Origin: Psettodes erumei | Lineage: Eukaryota; Chordata; Actinopteri; Pleuronectiformes; Psettodidae | Direction: 5' to 3' | DNA length: 64,000 nucleotides | Assembly: GCA_016785225.1 (NCBI GenBank) | Contig: JAFBJZ010000107.1 | Location: 1,240,001 to 1,304,000, forward strand | Shown: one piece after another, positions 12,520 to 22,769 of the stretch | How positions within the stretch are numbered: position 1 is the stretch's first letter | How the letters are laid out: each line of letters opens with the position of its first letter | Notes under the pieces: generated by a model | What the model saw: only the letters and a program-made list of their open reading frames with translations | Databases searched by the model: none | Told to the model about the DNA's origin: nothing | Program-made: the position numbers and the translations under genes

Positions 12520-13822
12520 CAGAGGAGCACATATGCGAGAATGCTGTTCATTGACTACAGCTCAGCATTTAACACCATTGTGCCCTCCAAGCTCGTCATG
12601 AAGCTCAGGGACCTCGGGCTCAACACCTCCCTGTGTGACTGGATCCTGAACTTTCTGACGGGCAGACCCCAGGTAGTGCGAATGGGCACCACCACATCCT
12701 CCACCCTGACTCTCAACACCGTCACCCCCCAGGGTTGCGTGCTGAGCCCACTGCTGTACTCCCTGTTCACGCACGACTGCGTGGCCACACACAGCTCCAA
12801 CACCATCGTGAAGTTTGCAGACGACACGACCGTCATCAGCCTGATCACCGACGGCGATGAGACGGTATACAGAGAGGAGGTCAGAGCCCTGACATCTTGG
12901 TGCCAGGACAACAACCTCCACCTCAACGTCGACAAAACTAAGGAGCTGATTGTGGACTACAGGAAGCGGCAGGGTGAGGGACACGCCCCCATCAGCATCA
13001 ACGAGACGATGGTGGAGAGTCAGTAGCTTCAGGTTCCTCGGGGTCCACATCAGCGAGGATCTGACCTGGACCCTACACACCAACACCATCACAAAAACGG
13101 CACGACAGTGGCTCTTCTTCCTTCGCAGGCTGCAGAGGCTCGACATGGACACCAGGATACTCTACAGCTTTTACAGATGCACCATCGAGAGTATCCTGAC
13201 TGGCTGCATCACCGCCTGGTACGGCAGTTGCTCCACCCTCAACCGTAAGACTTTACAGAGGGTGGTGAAAACTGCGCAGAACATCACCAGGATGAAGCTG
13301 CCATCCATGGAGGACCTCTACAACCAGCAATGTAGGAAGAAGGCCAACCGATCATTAAAGACCCCCACCACCCCAGCAACAAACTCTTCCAGCTGCTGCC
13401 GTCTGGCAGACGGTACCGCAACATCCAGTCTCGCACCACCAGACTCAGGGACAGTTTCATCCCCCAGGCCATAAGAATGTTGAACACTTGAACTGCCATT
13501 TTGTCACTTTATTATTTATGGCATTTGATTTATCGCATTCTATTCAATCTGCCACTCACATTATTCAAATTGCTGCTTACATTGTTTGTCTACTATTTAC
13601 GTTTATGTTTATGTGTCTGTTATTGTTTATTTGCACTACTTGCTTTTATTGCACTACTGTGTTCATCTTACTGCATCTTGCTCTTTCCTTTCCATTAATC
13701 TTCGTTCCTTATACTGCAATGCCGATGGGGCCGGAGACCCAAGAATTTCATTGCCAGTGACTACTCCTGTAATTATTGTGCATATGACAATAAAAGAACC
13801 TTGAACCTTGAACCTTGAACCT
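12520..13822 (+). mobile_element. 5'-truncated, frameshifted LINE (L2-like) with 3' tail
   Basis: The translated reverse-transcriptase core includes LFIDYSSAFNTIVPSKL, TPQGCVLSPLLYSLF and the catalytic FADDT box (near 12812), followed by thumb and C-terminal motifs such as FLGVHISEDLTW. The reading frame breaks near 13018 (apparent loss of two bases in a GA run) and again near 13350, so no full ORF survives. The 5' end lacks the endonuclease domain, as expected of a truncated insertion. The 3' end carries a TGACAATAAAAG motif and a short GAACCTT tandem tail (13796-13820), typical of L2/CR1-type elements. Antisense open frames at 12555-13152 are shadows. Confidence 0.9.
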
Positions 13823-14044
13823 GTGGAATTAACTGGAAAATCTGCCTCTGTCAAAGCCTTACCTTATTACCCAACATCCATGTCTGACCTGACAAATTTC
13901 CTTGTGGCTGAATGGCAGGAAATCATGGGATCATGTTTCCAAAATCTTGTAGAGAGCCTTACTGGAAGCATAACTTCTTTTTTTAGAATGCAGATTTCTG
14001 CAAGGTAGTGGTAGGTTTTTACGTTCTTACAATTCTCATTTTTA

Positions 14045-14122
14045 CAGCTGCAAAGTAAGCATTTCATTTCACTGTCTGGGCCGATGTGTTCTTACGATGC
14101 ATATGGCAATAAGCCTCTTGAA
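14045..14122 (+). mobile_element. Second LINE 3'-end fragment
   Basis: GTAAGCATTTCATTTCACTG followed by CATATGGCAATAAGCCTCTTGAA resembles the end of the neighbouring L2-like copy (ATTTCATTGCCAGTGACTAC, then CATATGACAATAAAAGAACC). It looks like an older, mostly erased copy inserted in the same orientation. No coding part remains. Confidence 0.5.
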
Positions 14123-14970
14123 TATTAATATCCATAGTTTTGAAATGGATGTGTCTGACAATCACATATGGGTGTAATGCTCAGGCTTACTTTTGTCCAT
14201 AATATCTACTAAATATTAATGCGTAACACATCCACAAATCTTTTAGTATTTTACACATAGACCAGAAGTGCAGCTTGGTAGACACGCTTATCCACAATGC
14301 TTTACAACACGGTTGGATTTATAATTCAGACAACATTATCACAGCACTCAAATCATTGCAGAGATGAGATGACCAAGAGTGTAAGAAAACGATCAAGTCT
14401 CAGCTCTTTCTTCAAGAAATATAGATTGGACACTGGACACAACATATTGGACATATACACTGGAGCACCGGACATGCTTTCTTTAAGGGAATTTGGGGGT
14501 TTTAGCAATTTGATTATCTTATTTTATTTTATCTTATGTTATCTTATCTTGCATGCTCATTAATCTGGGAAGAAGGTTAATTTCACAGTGCCAGAGTAAA
14601 TTTTAACTTAAAATGGTGCAGAAAACTGACTGACCTAGAATTTGGATAACCATACAAAAGGCCAATGCAGGTAAAAATGGACCATGATGTACACATCATA
14701 ATAGATTTAACATTCAGCATTCCTCTGGGATAAGGATTGAAGCAGGACTGGCATGCAAAATGGTCACAGCTGCAGAGGGAAACAATTGTGCATTAACCCA
14801 TTTCACAGTTAATAGAGGACCGCCTCTGGAAGTTGTCATATGTATGGATAATTCAGTGATCAAATTGCACTCCAACTGAGCAGTTTTAGAACTTAGGGTG
14901 CTGACATGTCAAAGGAGGTGTGGTAAAGGATAGAGCATGTGTCAGGGGGAGGGCATGTTTCACATTGCAC

Positions 14971-15048
14971 TATAAGAGGACAGAGCCACTACTAGCTGCA
15001 CTGGATGAAAACATTTTCCTGCAAAGACATCTCACTGAATGTGAACAG
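14971..15048 (+). promoter_or_regulatory. TATA box and noncoding first exon of the first chemokine gene
   Basis: TATAAGA at 14971-14977 lies about 30 bases before a likely start near 15000. A leader of about 50 bases ends at the donor ACAG|GTACGT (exon end 15048). The matching acceptor TTTCTGTGCAG ends at 15466, 35 bases before the ATG. A 5' noncoding exon and an inducible TATA promoter are plausible for a chemokine. Confidence 0.55.
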
Positions 15049-15501
15049 GTACGTTTCTCTGCATGCTTATGAAAACCGTTCCCTTGTGGTATTGTTGGTG
15101 CTTTTATAATCCTGGCTTTGCAGACATGTTCTTTGTCCAAGTATTGGGTTCAACAAGATGTCAGAGATGAGTGGAAGGAGGGTAACACAGACATATTTTA
15201 TCCCAGATGCACTTGGTTTTCAGTAATACAACACTCAGGGCACTTGAGATGAAACAGCTGCACACAGCGGGGAATTTTTAATAAGGGGTCAGAGATGTAA
15301 ATAATTTATCTGACATGAGCACAGATGGGGTTGTTTGTGATGGAACAACATCAACAGCCACAATTTACAAGGCAGGGGGAGTGCCGGGGGTGAGGTGGGG
15401 GGTCCTCTGCTTCCAGTTTATTTTTTTTGCTCCTCGTTTCTATTAAATTTGTTTGTTTCTGTGCAGTGAGCCACACAACAAGAACAGCAGCAGCAGCAGC
15501 C

Positions 15502-17307
15502 ATGAAGTTTCAAGCTCTTTTCTTCCTTCTGCTCCTCACCTGCATGTACCTGAGTCTGGCACAAGGTAAGAGGAAGAGGTTAGATGTCATTCACAACTGC
15601 AATTGCAGAATGTTACTAGACTGCAGTGATTACCTGGTCATTTTTACAATAACTCAATACTATGCAAGTAACACTGTAAGATAAAATGTAAAAACAATAA
15701 TTTTGGTGAAACTGAGAGCATTTTATGACTGTGGATAATGTGTGTATTTTGCTTTTTTCCCAAATTTGGGAGCAGCTGTATTTCATAATCTGCATTCCTT
15801 TTGTGTTATACTAAATCTCCTCTTTCAGTAAGGCGACTTATTCTGCTCAAAACCACCACGGCATTTCATGCCAAAGTGTAATCTGTCTGGGCTTGCTATT
15901 AGAGACCACTTTGATGGGACAAGTTTGAAAAATAGAAAACAGAACAAATTAATTTAAGCAAATAAAGTTTCAGGTTTTCATAAGCATCTTGCCAACAACA
16001 ATTCCAACACAAATGAGCAATTTGGGATTCTGGACATGTGCCGATGCTTAAGAAAAATGGACTACAGCATTATCAGTAGATTACTATGTCACCAACAAGC
16101 TAAAATATATTAGTCGTATTTGTAAATTAAAAGAGTCTAAAGCTGCAAAACATTCTTATAGCTGCTTTTTGCTTTTTGGATAATCACTCCACCTCAACAC
16201 TGTTTTACTGGCATAATTACAACCTGTCATTTGGGACTTCAACCTAGAGTACAGTATTTTAGATCTTAATAAACCTGCCAATTTATGTAGCAGTGTATAT
16301 AGCAGAGATAACTTAATTTTGGAAGGAAGGGAGACACATGAAGACCATGTGTTCAGAGTTATAGTGAATGATCAGATATGGTTGGGTGAAAACCACTGTG
16401 AATTCTGTTGCAGAACATGCTGGTGAAAACACCCCCTCCTCACTACTGAAACAGTTTTACTTGTATGTCATGCTCAACCGTATTCCTTTCTTGTTAATAC
16501 CAAACACTCAAGTTAGTTTCCCAAAATGAATCTCTTGCACTTGTAGATGGGGAAGATGGGAGATGTTTCCCCAGAATGATGATTTAATGTCAGATTATTT
16601 AATTCATTTTAATTTATGAGATGCATGATTCATATTAATTCCTGGTAATGAGAAGTCAGTTGTGAACTCACTTTGGCATACCAGCATGCCAGTAAAAACA
16701 GACATAAACACACAAGGACAAAGTCAAACTCAGCTGTCTTGTTTGTTTTCTCTTTGGACACTGGCCAGTGAGTGCACATAAAGTATTTATTTAGTTTTCT
16801 CAAGAGTAACAGTTTCAAGTTTATCTGTCTCTCCAGGCTCATATGGTAACTGCTGCCTTAAGTATGTTGAGGTGATGAAGCCAAAAACAAAGAGAAACAT
16901 TGAAAGTTACAGGATGCAGGAAACAGATGGTGATTGCAACATCAGAGCTGCTGTGTAAGTAACAAATGTTAAGACCTTCACTTTCTGGCGCTCACTGAGC
17001 ATTTTGTCTTCACATTGTTGAAACTTCCGGCCATAATAATTTGGAAAAGACTGATGGAAAAATAAACCTCTTTATTGAGGATATGCTTTATCCAAAATTA
17101 CAGCAGGACATTTAAAAGTCTGGTATCTTTTGTTGCTTATAAAACCTGTACTGAAAGCTTGATAACATAAAATGATTTTCTGTTACGTGTAGGTTTCTGA
17201 TAAAGAAGAAACCGTCACATAAAAAACAGATTACTATCTGCGCCAATCCAGAGCTCAGCTGGGTCCAGGATCTGATCAGGAATGTGGACATGCGAACGCA
17301 GAAATAG
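15502..17307 (+). CDS. CC chemokine, CCL25/CCL21-like, three coding exons
   Basis: This is a secreted leukocyte attractant acting on G-protein-coupled chemokine receptors. Coding exons are 15502-15565, 16837-16954 and 17193-17307, with matched phases, giving 98 residues. Residues 1-20 form a signal peptide (FFLLLLTCMYLSLAQ). The mature protein starts near GSYGNCCLKYV, with adjacent Cys-Cys, then QETDGDCNIRAAVFLIKKK and ITICANPELSWVQDL, supplying the third and fourth cysteines and the C-terminal helix. The intron positions (after the signal peptide and in the second beta-strand region) are those of CC chemokines. The YRMQE..GDCN and CANP.L.WVQ motifs favour the CCL25/CCL21/CCL19 group; orthology to one human gene is not decided. 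A polyadenylation signal AATAAA lies at 17903-17908. Confidence 0.9.
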
Positions 17308-17925
17308 GTAAAAAAAAAAATAAAAATAAAAAAAAAGGGGTTACATAACATACTTACGCAGTGACATATTATAATGGCTTGTGGACCATTCCACCAACTG
17401 TGCAAATTTTTCATCATGAAATATTTGTCTTTATAGACCACTAAAAGAAGAGAAAGAAGCTGGAGAGGGAAAGGGGAGAGAGGAGAACGGCTGTTTCAAC
17501 TCCCTGTCAGGCATCATATATCACCTTGAACCAGATGGATTGTGTTTCGGTAGTTTAGTTATTTCCTGTTGCTGACAGAGAATGTAAATAACATACACCC
17601 GTAATTATAACACGGACATACCTTTATGCTCAAAGTTATACCCAGTACAGCAAAACTCATTTATTTGAATACTGTTAATTGCTCTGTGATAAGTAGAGCC
17701 TGCTAGAAATGAGCCACCATTTGGCAGCTTTGAAATGTATTTGTAGGTCATGTATGTACTCCTGTGTATAAGTATGTGTGCCATGTATATGTAAGGATCA
17801 CTTTCAGGTGTTAAAATGAGATTTTTGTTTTAAAAGAACAGATTTCCATATTTTTGTATCAGCACATCATTATCAAATTGTACTTGGTATCTCCCTATAT
17901 CAAATAAAGAAGTAACACACAAAAA
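17308..17925 (+). other. 3' UTR of the first chemokine gene
   Basis: The stop codon is followed at once by GTAAAA, and a TTTATAG acceptor-like site lies near 17430. A 3' UTR intron is therefore possible, with the last exon purine-rich. AATAAA at 17903-17908 suggests cleavage near 17925. Confidence 0.5.
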
Positions 17926-18419
17926 ATATTTGCACCACTCCACTGTGACGTATTTACTGGATTCTAATGAAACAAAATAGGCTTAGCCTTCTTCCAGTAA
18001 TCTCTCTCACTTAGTTTAGATTTGACAGCAACTTGAGCCAATAAATGATGTGTGATCCAGATGTCAAGACTTTAAAAGTCGCTCACAACAAGCTGTTTTC
18101 CATTTTATTGGTTCAATGAATACGCTGACAGTAAAGGACTGACTTGAAAGTGAAAAATCTGCTAGACTCGCATTCAACTTGTCCACCATGACTTGATACA
18201 AGTATAGGCTCAATTTTTCAGTTCTGTCATAAAAAAACAGTCAGATTCCCATCAGCACATTGAAGCAGGTTTTGTTTGCTATAATTAATCCTGGTCCAAA
18301 TTGCTGTGAATTTACCCCTTCGCTATCTGCTTTCAGTGCACACTGATCAGCCACAAAAACAACAACAACATGTGGAATGTGTCTCCCTTATGAAAACAAA
18401 AAAACAATTCCCCATAACA

Positions 18420-18570
18420 TAAATCATTCAATTTTAAGGTGAAGACATGGTTAAAGGTTAGGGTAAAGGTTGGGGTAAGTCCCCAGGAAATGTCATCAAT
18501 GTAAATCAATGTAATTGTCCACTGAAGTCATGGAGACGTGAGTGTGTGTGTGTGTGTGTGTGTGTGTTGC
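18420..18570. repeat. TG microsatellite with repeat-like 5' flank
   Basis: A GGTTAGGGTAAAGGTTGGGG stretch, then CCCCAGGAAATGTCATCAATG, leads into (TG)13 at 18542-18567. This block resembles sequence I associate with dispersed copies next to microsatellites in teleost genomes, so it may be a small mobile or gene-converted unit. I cannot confirm its copy number. Confidence 0.45.
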
Positions 18571-19529
18571 ACACATGTTCACATAACTTTGTATAGTTTA
18601 TGGTCTACCATCCTGCTTCTTTTCCACTTGTTTGATACCATGATAGCACTTTGGTTCCTCATTTGTATCTGTCAGTGCATGTTGTTGCTGTCAGTTGCTG
18701 CTGACACTGGAGGCCACCGTATTTATTTAATCTTCCATAGACAGGATGAAAATATAGCACACATGTTACACGTCTCTGGGATTAACTTTCGTATAACGAA
18801 TTCTAAATGTGTAGTATACTTGTTTTCAGGAATGGAAAAGGAGTAATATGAAAACTTAAATCGACTGTGGTAGAGCTGAAACAGAGAAACAGCTTCAGGG
18901 CTTCTGTCAGCTTGTTATCTTTTCCACATTAAATGAGACATTATTCTCACTTACGAAACCAAGAAGAGGGTCAACTATAACAGACTGGTGCTTTATAAAT
19001 GCATTATGGTGTGAGAAACAAGGAATGATGTAGTTTTGCTTTTGGCAACACTCACATTTTCTATTATGGGCTGAATTCTTCTAATGATTATCCAACACTA
19101 GGCACCCGTGCATCAAGCATAGTTCATATTCTAAATGTTGTACTTTCTGCTGTGCTTTCCTTTCATTACATAAAAATATATGTGTAAAATTGAATCAGTT
19201 CTGACTGGTGTTTGACATTTCAGAATTGCTTCATCTCCAATTCAATTCATAACTGTGGTGGTTTGTGTTTAGTGACTCTAACACAACAGACTGATTATCT
19301 TGCTGTGTCCTAAGGTTTTCATTGTTTTCACATTGGAAAAGTTATAAAATATAGTATACTCAAAAAAGGTCAATCTGCACAGGAAAAAACAATGGATTTT
19401 TGAGTGTGCTGCCACTGTACCTCATTGTCCAAAGTGCAATACACAAAAGAAATGCTCACAGCTGGAAGAAATTAAAACTAAATGTGAAGTAAATTGGGAG
19501 ACAGTCCAAACAAAAGGGAGATGGGTTAT

Positions 19530-19735
19530 TTTTTTTTTTTTGTATATCACACTTTTTTGCCTTTTACTGGCAATATGTATCTGGGAATCATAAAGCAAAA
19601 GCATAGAGATAGATAAGGAGATGACACACATACAAAATCCATGGTTGGATTTGAACCAGGAACTTTGTGGAACATGTCTTTGCCCCCAGGCCCCGAGGCC
19701 CCTATGCTTGACTTTCACATTTCGCAATCCCTCCA
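19530..19735 (-). mobile_element. Decayed tRNA-derived SINE
   Basis: On the minus strand GGTTCAAATCC (plus 19647-19657) matches the RNA polymerase III B box of a tRNA head. It is followed by a body with TGTGTGTCATCTCC, a pyrimidine-rich TCTATCTCTATG stretch, and AGTAAAAGGCAAAAAAG leading to an A-rich tail (plus T-run near 19530-19541). This head-body-tail order matches common teleost tRNA SINEs. The A box is eroded. The open frame 19422-19736 is SINE sequence, not a gene. Confidence 0.7.
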
Positions 19736-20049
19736 TTCAGTTATTTTAAATAGGAGACAGCTACGATGAGAGATGAAACATTTTCTACGAGGCTGAATTA
19801 CTACTGGAAGACTGGGTACAACACAGAAGCCCAAGGTTCACTTTCATTATCATTCAATTTGACTATTTATGATAATATAATCTCTATTAACTGGGTCCTT
19901 CATTAATGAGGGGCCCTGTGCTCACAAAATGTATTGTCAAGTGATGACTGGTGTACAGAAAACCATGTAATGAAGCTCCAGTCTGCAGTATAATGTGCAG
20001 TGTGCACTGTACTTAAAGAACTTAAACAGCAATAAATCAAACAGCTAAA

Positions 20050-20260
20050 TTTTTGCCCAAATATTTAAAGGATAAATTCACAAATGGCCACCAACACACT
20101 GAAACACAAGCCAATATAAGTGATGGGGGAAAAAATCCACAGTCCTCATTCTGTGTGGAGTTCATCTGAAGCTTATAGAAAGCATCATCAATCTGAGTTC
20201 CTCAAATTTAGTGAGAGCTTCCAAAGTCCCATTTTTTGTACGAAATGCCCCTTTGGATTA
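20050..20260. repeat. Possible dispersed teleost repeat fragment
   Basis: The stretch with AGCCAATATAAGTGATGGGG and AAAATCCACAGTCCTCATTC resembles a multi-copy sequence I associate with fish genomes. No terminal repeats or coding are visible and the class is unknown. Confidence 0.35.
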
Positions 20261-22769
20261 GAAAGGGTTAGAACACCACAATTATTCCAGCCATTATTGG
20301 AATGGACATAATTCAAAGAACAGAGATGTTAACAAGCTCCAGTGATATCTTGAAGCCTTTAGCTGTCACTCTGGGCTCCTCCTGTTTTTTGTCCTTTTGG
20401 TTGTTTTTAAAAAAAATTGCATTCATCATTCTGCACGAGCTTCTAGGAAGCGTGGTTTCTAGATAACGTTACCAACGATAACTTCAAATGACTCTGTAAC
20501 CCTTTCCAGCTTTTTGGAGGCATGGTTCACATCAGCAGATTCTCAAAATTCCCAAACTCAAAATGTTTGGGTGTTTTAGTCAAGTAGCTCCAACCCACAC
20601 CTCTAATCTGGTATCATTGACTTGATAGTTACAGGACTTTGGCTGATGTCATTAGTCGAGGAGTTCCAAAATATGTCCAACCTACACTGTGAATGTTTGA
20701 ATGATTTATTCAGTATGAAAAAGAGCAATTCAATGACATTTGAGTTATTTGTTATGTTGTGTTTGTTCACAATAATCTGTCTTTCGCAACCATCTCAGCC
20801 CTGTTTTTATGAACTGGTTTGACCCACATCCAGAGCCTAAGACTGCTCTTTCACTGGTGCAATTAGTACCACATTTCTGACATAAGTGAATGAAAAGCGT
20901 AAGATAAAATGTGTTTTGGATGAATTACTATCTTACTAATTTTTTCATTCAGGGGTTTACAACCAACTCAAAGAGACTGATTTAAATATCTTTTGTAGCA
21001 TTTACTGCATATGTGTTGTTATATATAAGTAAAAAGCAAATTCTACACCCAAAACCCCAAATAAAAAGATAATCGACACTCAACATTATTATCATTATCT
21101 GATGGAACTGAAGAACTTTGAATGCTGTTTTAGTTTCAGGCTTTAAATGCTTAGCCAAAAGTAAGCTTCTGTGTATGTTGATTTAACCTGATTGACATGT
21201 CATGATCATTCACTTTTGATCACATAACTGACTTACTTTGGTCTAAATAACTTTCCCTAAATGTATTGGCTCCCTTTTAAAATGTGCTTTCTCAAATGAA
21301 AGCTGCAGACATTCACTTCACTGACACACTTAACATTATTCAGTGCCATTAAAAGGATGATTTCACAGTTGAAATGTTGCGCAAGTGGGTGAGATAAGAG
21401 GGATTTTCACACAAGTCAAATTGTGCAAGAACAGTGCTCCTACATTAACAAGTCAAGACTCCTCCATGGTTCACATGGGGGCCTTGGTAGTCTCTGTCAT
21501 TGTCTGCTCCTGCTTTGATTATGTGTTACTACTCTTGTATGAACAGGCTGTTGACCAGGGTGTTCAGCATTTTATGAGAAACCCAGCAGGGGCATGCGGA
21601 ATAGCAGAATTGGTGCTAAAATTGCATGGTGATGGTAACAGGCAGAAACTGTTGTACCCTCAAGGGAAAGTCACATTTCACAGGTGAAGTGATACTGGAG
21701 GACCATGACTTCACTTGGAAAACGAGCCAGAGTATTCAAAGTTTCACTTCATGGATCAGAACAATAAGTGTATGTGTCTCAAAGGAGCTTAGAGATAAAT
21801 ATTTCAGAATTCTGCCAAATTTTTTATCTTACCAAAACAACATCATTCAACATCTTAGCAGAACTCTTTCTGTGAATGGTTAAATGGTTATCTTGGCTGG
21901 AGTCCTGCAAGCAGCAGAAAAAGACAATGATATTATCCTGTAATAACATGCCTCCTGCTGGAAGGACAGAGCCACAAGATTGTATCCAGATAAGAAGGTT
22001 TAAAAAGAAACAGTTTAAAACTATTGTTTGAAAATACATTTATTATCATGAATTAATCTGGCCTCACTGGTTACTATGATTATTAATACAGAGTGGCATT
22101 GAATTCAAGTGAATGTCCACAAAGCATCTATGAAAGCCTTGCCTTAAAACACGAGCACAATACTCAATAAAGATAATGAAAAAATGAGAATAAAACTGTG
22201 AAAAACCTAAAAAATCTATGTGCTCTGGACTTGCAATATGACACACCGTCATGAAATGTGAAATTTTATTTCAAAAGTTTTAAAATAAAAATGTGTCATA
22301 ACTGAAGGCATTTTAGGCATCAATTGTTGTTTCAAAAACACACAAAACACTGAAGGTACCCCCCCCCCCTTTTTCTGTTGGACCAATCATATTCTCAGTG
22401 TCTTCCTTATTAGGGATTACATGTGGCCTTGGATTAGCTCAGGAGAGTTATGCTTTGACTAAGCAGGATTGGAAGATGCTGATAGTCATTCTGTGACTGC
22501 TGAATGTTCTGCGTCAGTGAGCTTGTTGGTGATATAATCAGAACAGAAAGCTATTGCTAATCGGTTAAAATAGGTGCCCCAGTCTGTGAGCCATAATTGT
22601 CCTACACTGTGGGACAGTGAAACACCGTGACCTTAACCCCCGTGTGTGTATTTGCCATTTTAGTCCAATATTGCACAATATAGCTTGAATACATTACTAG
22701 TAAACGGGCACATGTGCATGTGATAAAGGGCCTGTGTAGCCACAACTAAAGTAGCCCAGTTACTTTTCA

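Larger units (their letters stand above)
17926..22769. other. Gene-poor interval between the first chemokine and nim1k
   Basis: I find no exon with conserved coding on either strand. The stretch holds a (TG)13 tract at 18542-18567 with a repeat-like flank, a SINE (19530-19735), a possible older repeat near 20060-20250 and a run of C near 22359. Short open frames here have no recognisable motif. The nim1k 3' UTR probably occupies part of the last kilobase. Confidence 0.5.

Noticed and set aside
12555..13152. Minus-strand open frames of 126 and 196 codons
   Set aside because: Antisense shadows of the LINE reverse transcriptase, whose sense strand carries clear RT motifs.
18340..18380. CACTGATCAGCCACAAAAAC as a transposon end
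   Set aside because: It resembles a common fish repeat phrase, but only about 20 bases match from memory and no partner end was found.
19422..19736. 104-codon minus-strand frame as a gene
   Set aside because: Explained by SINE sequence with a tRNA B box.
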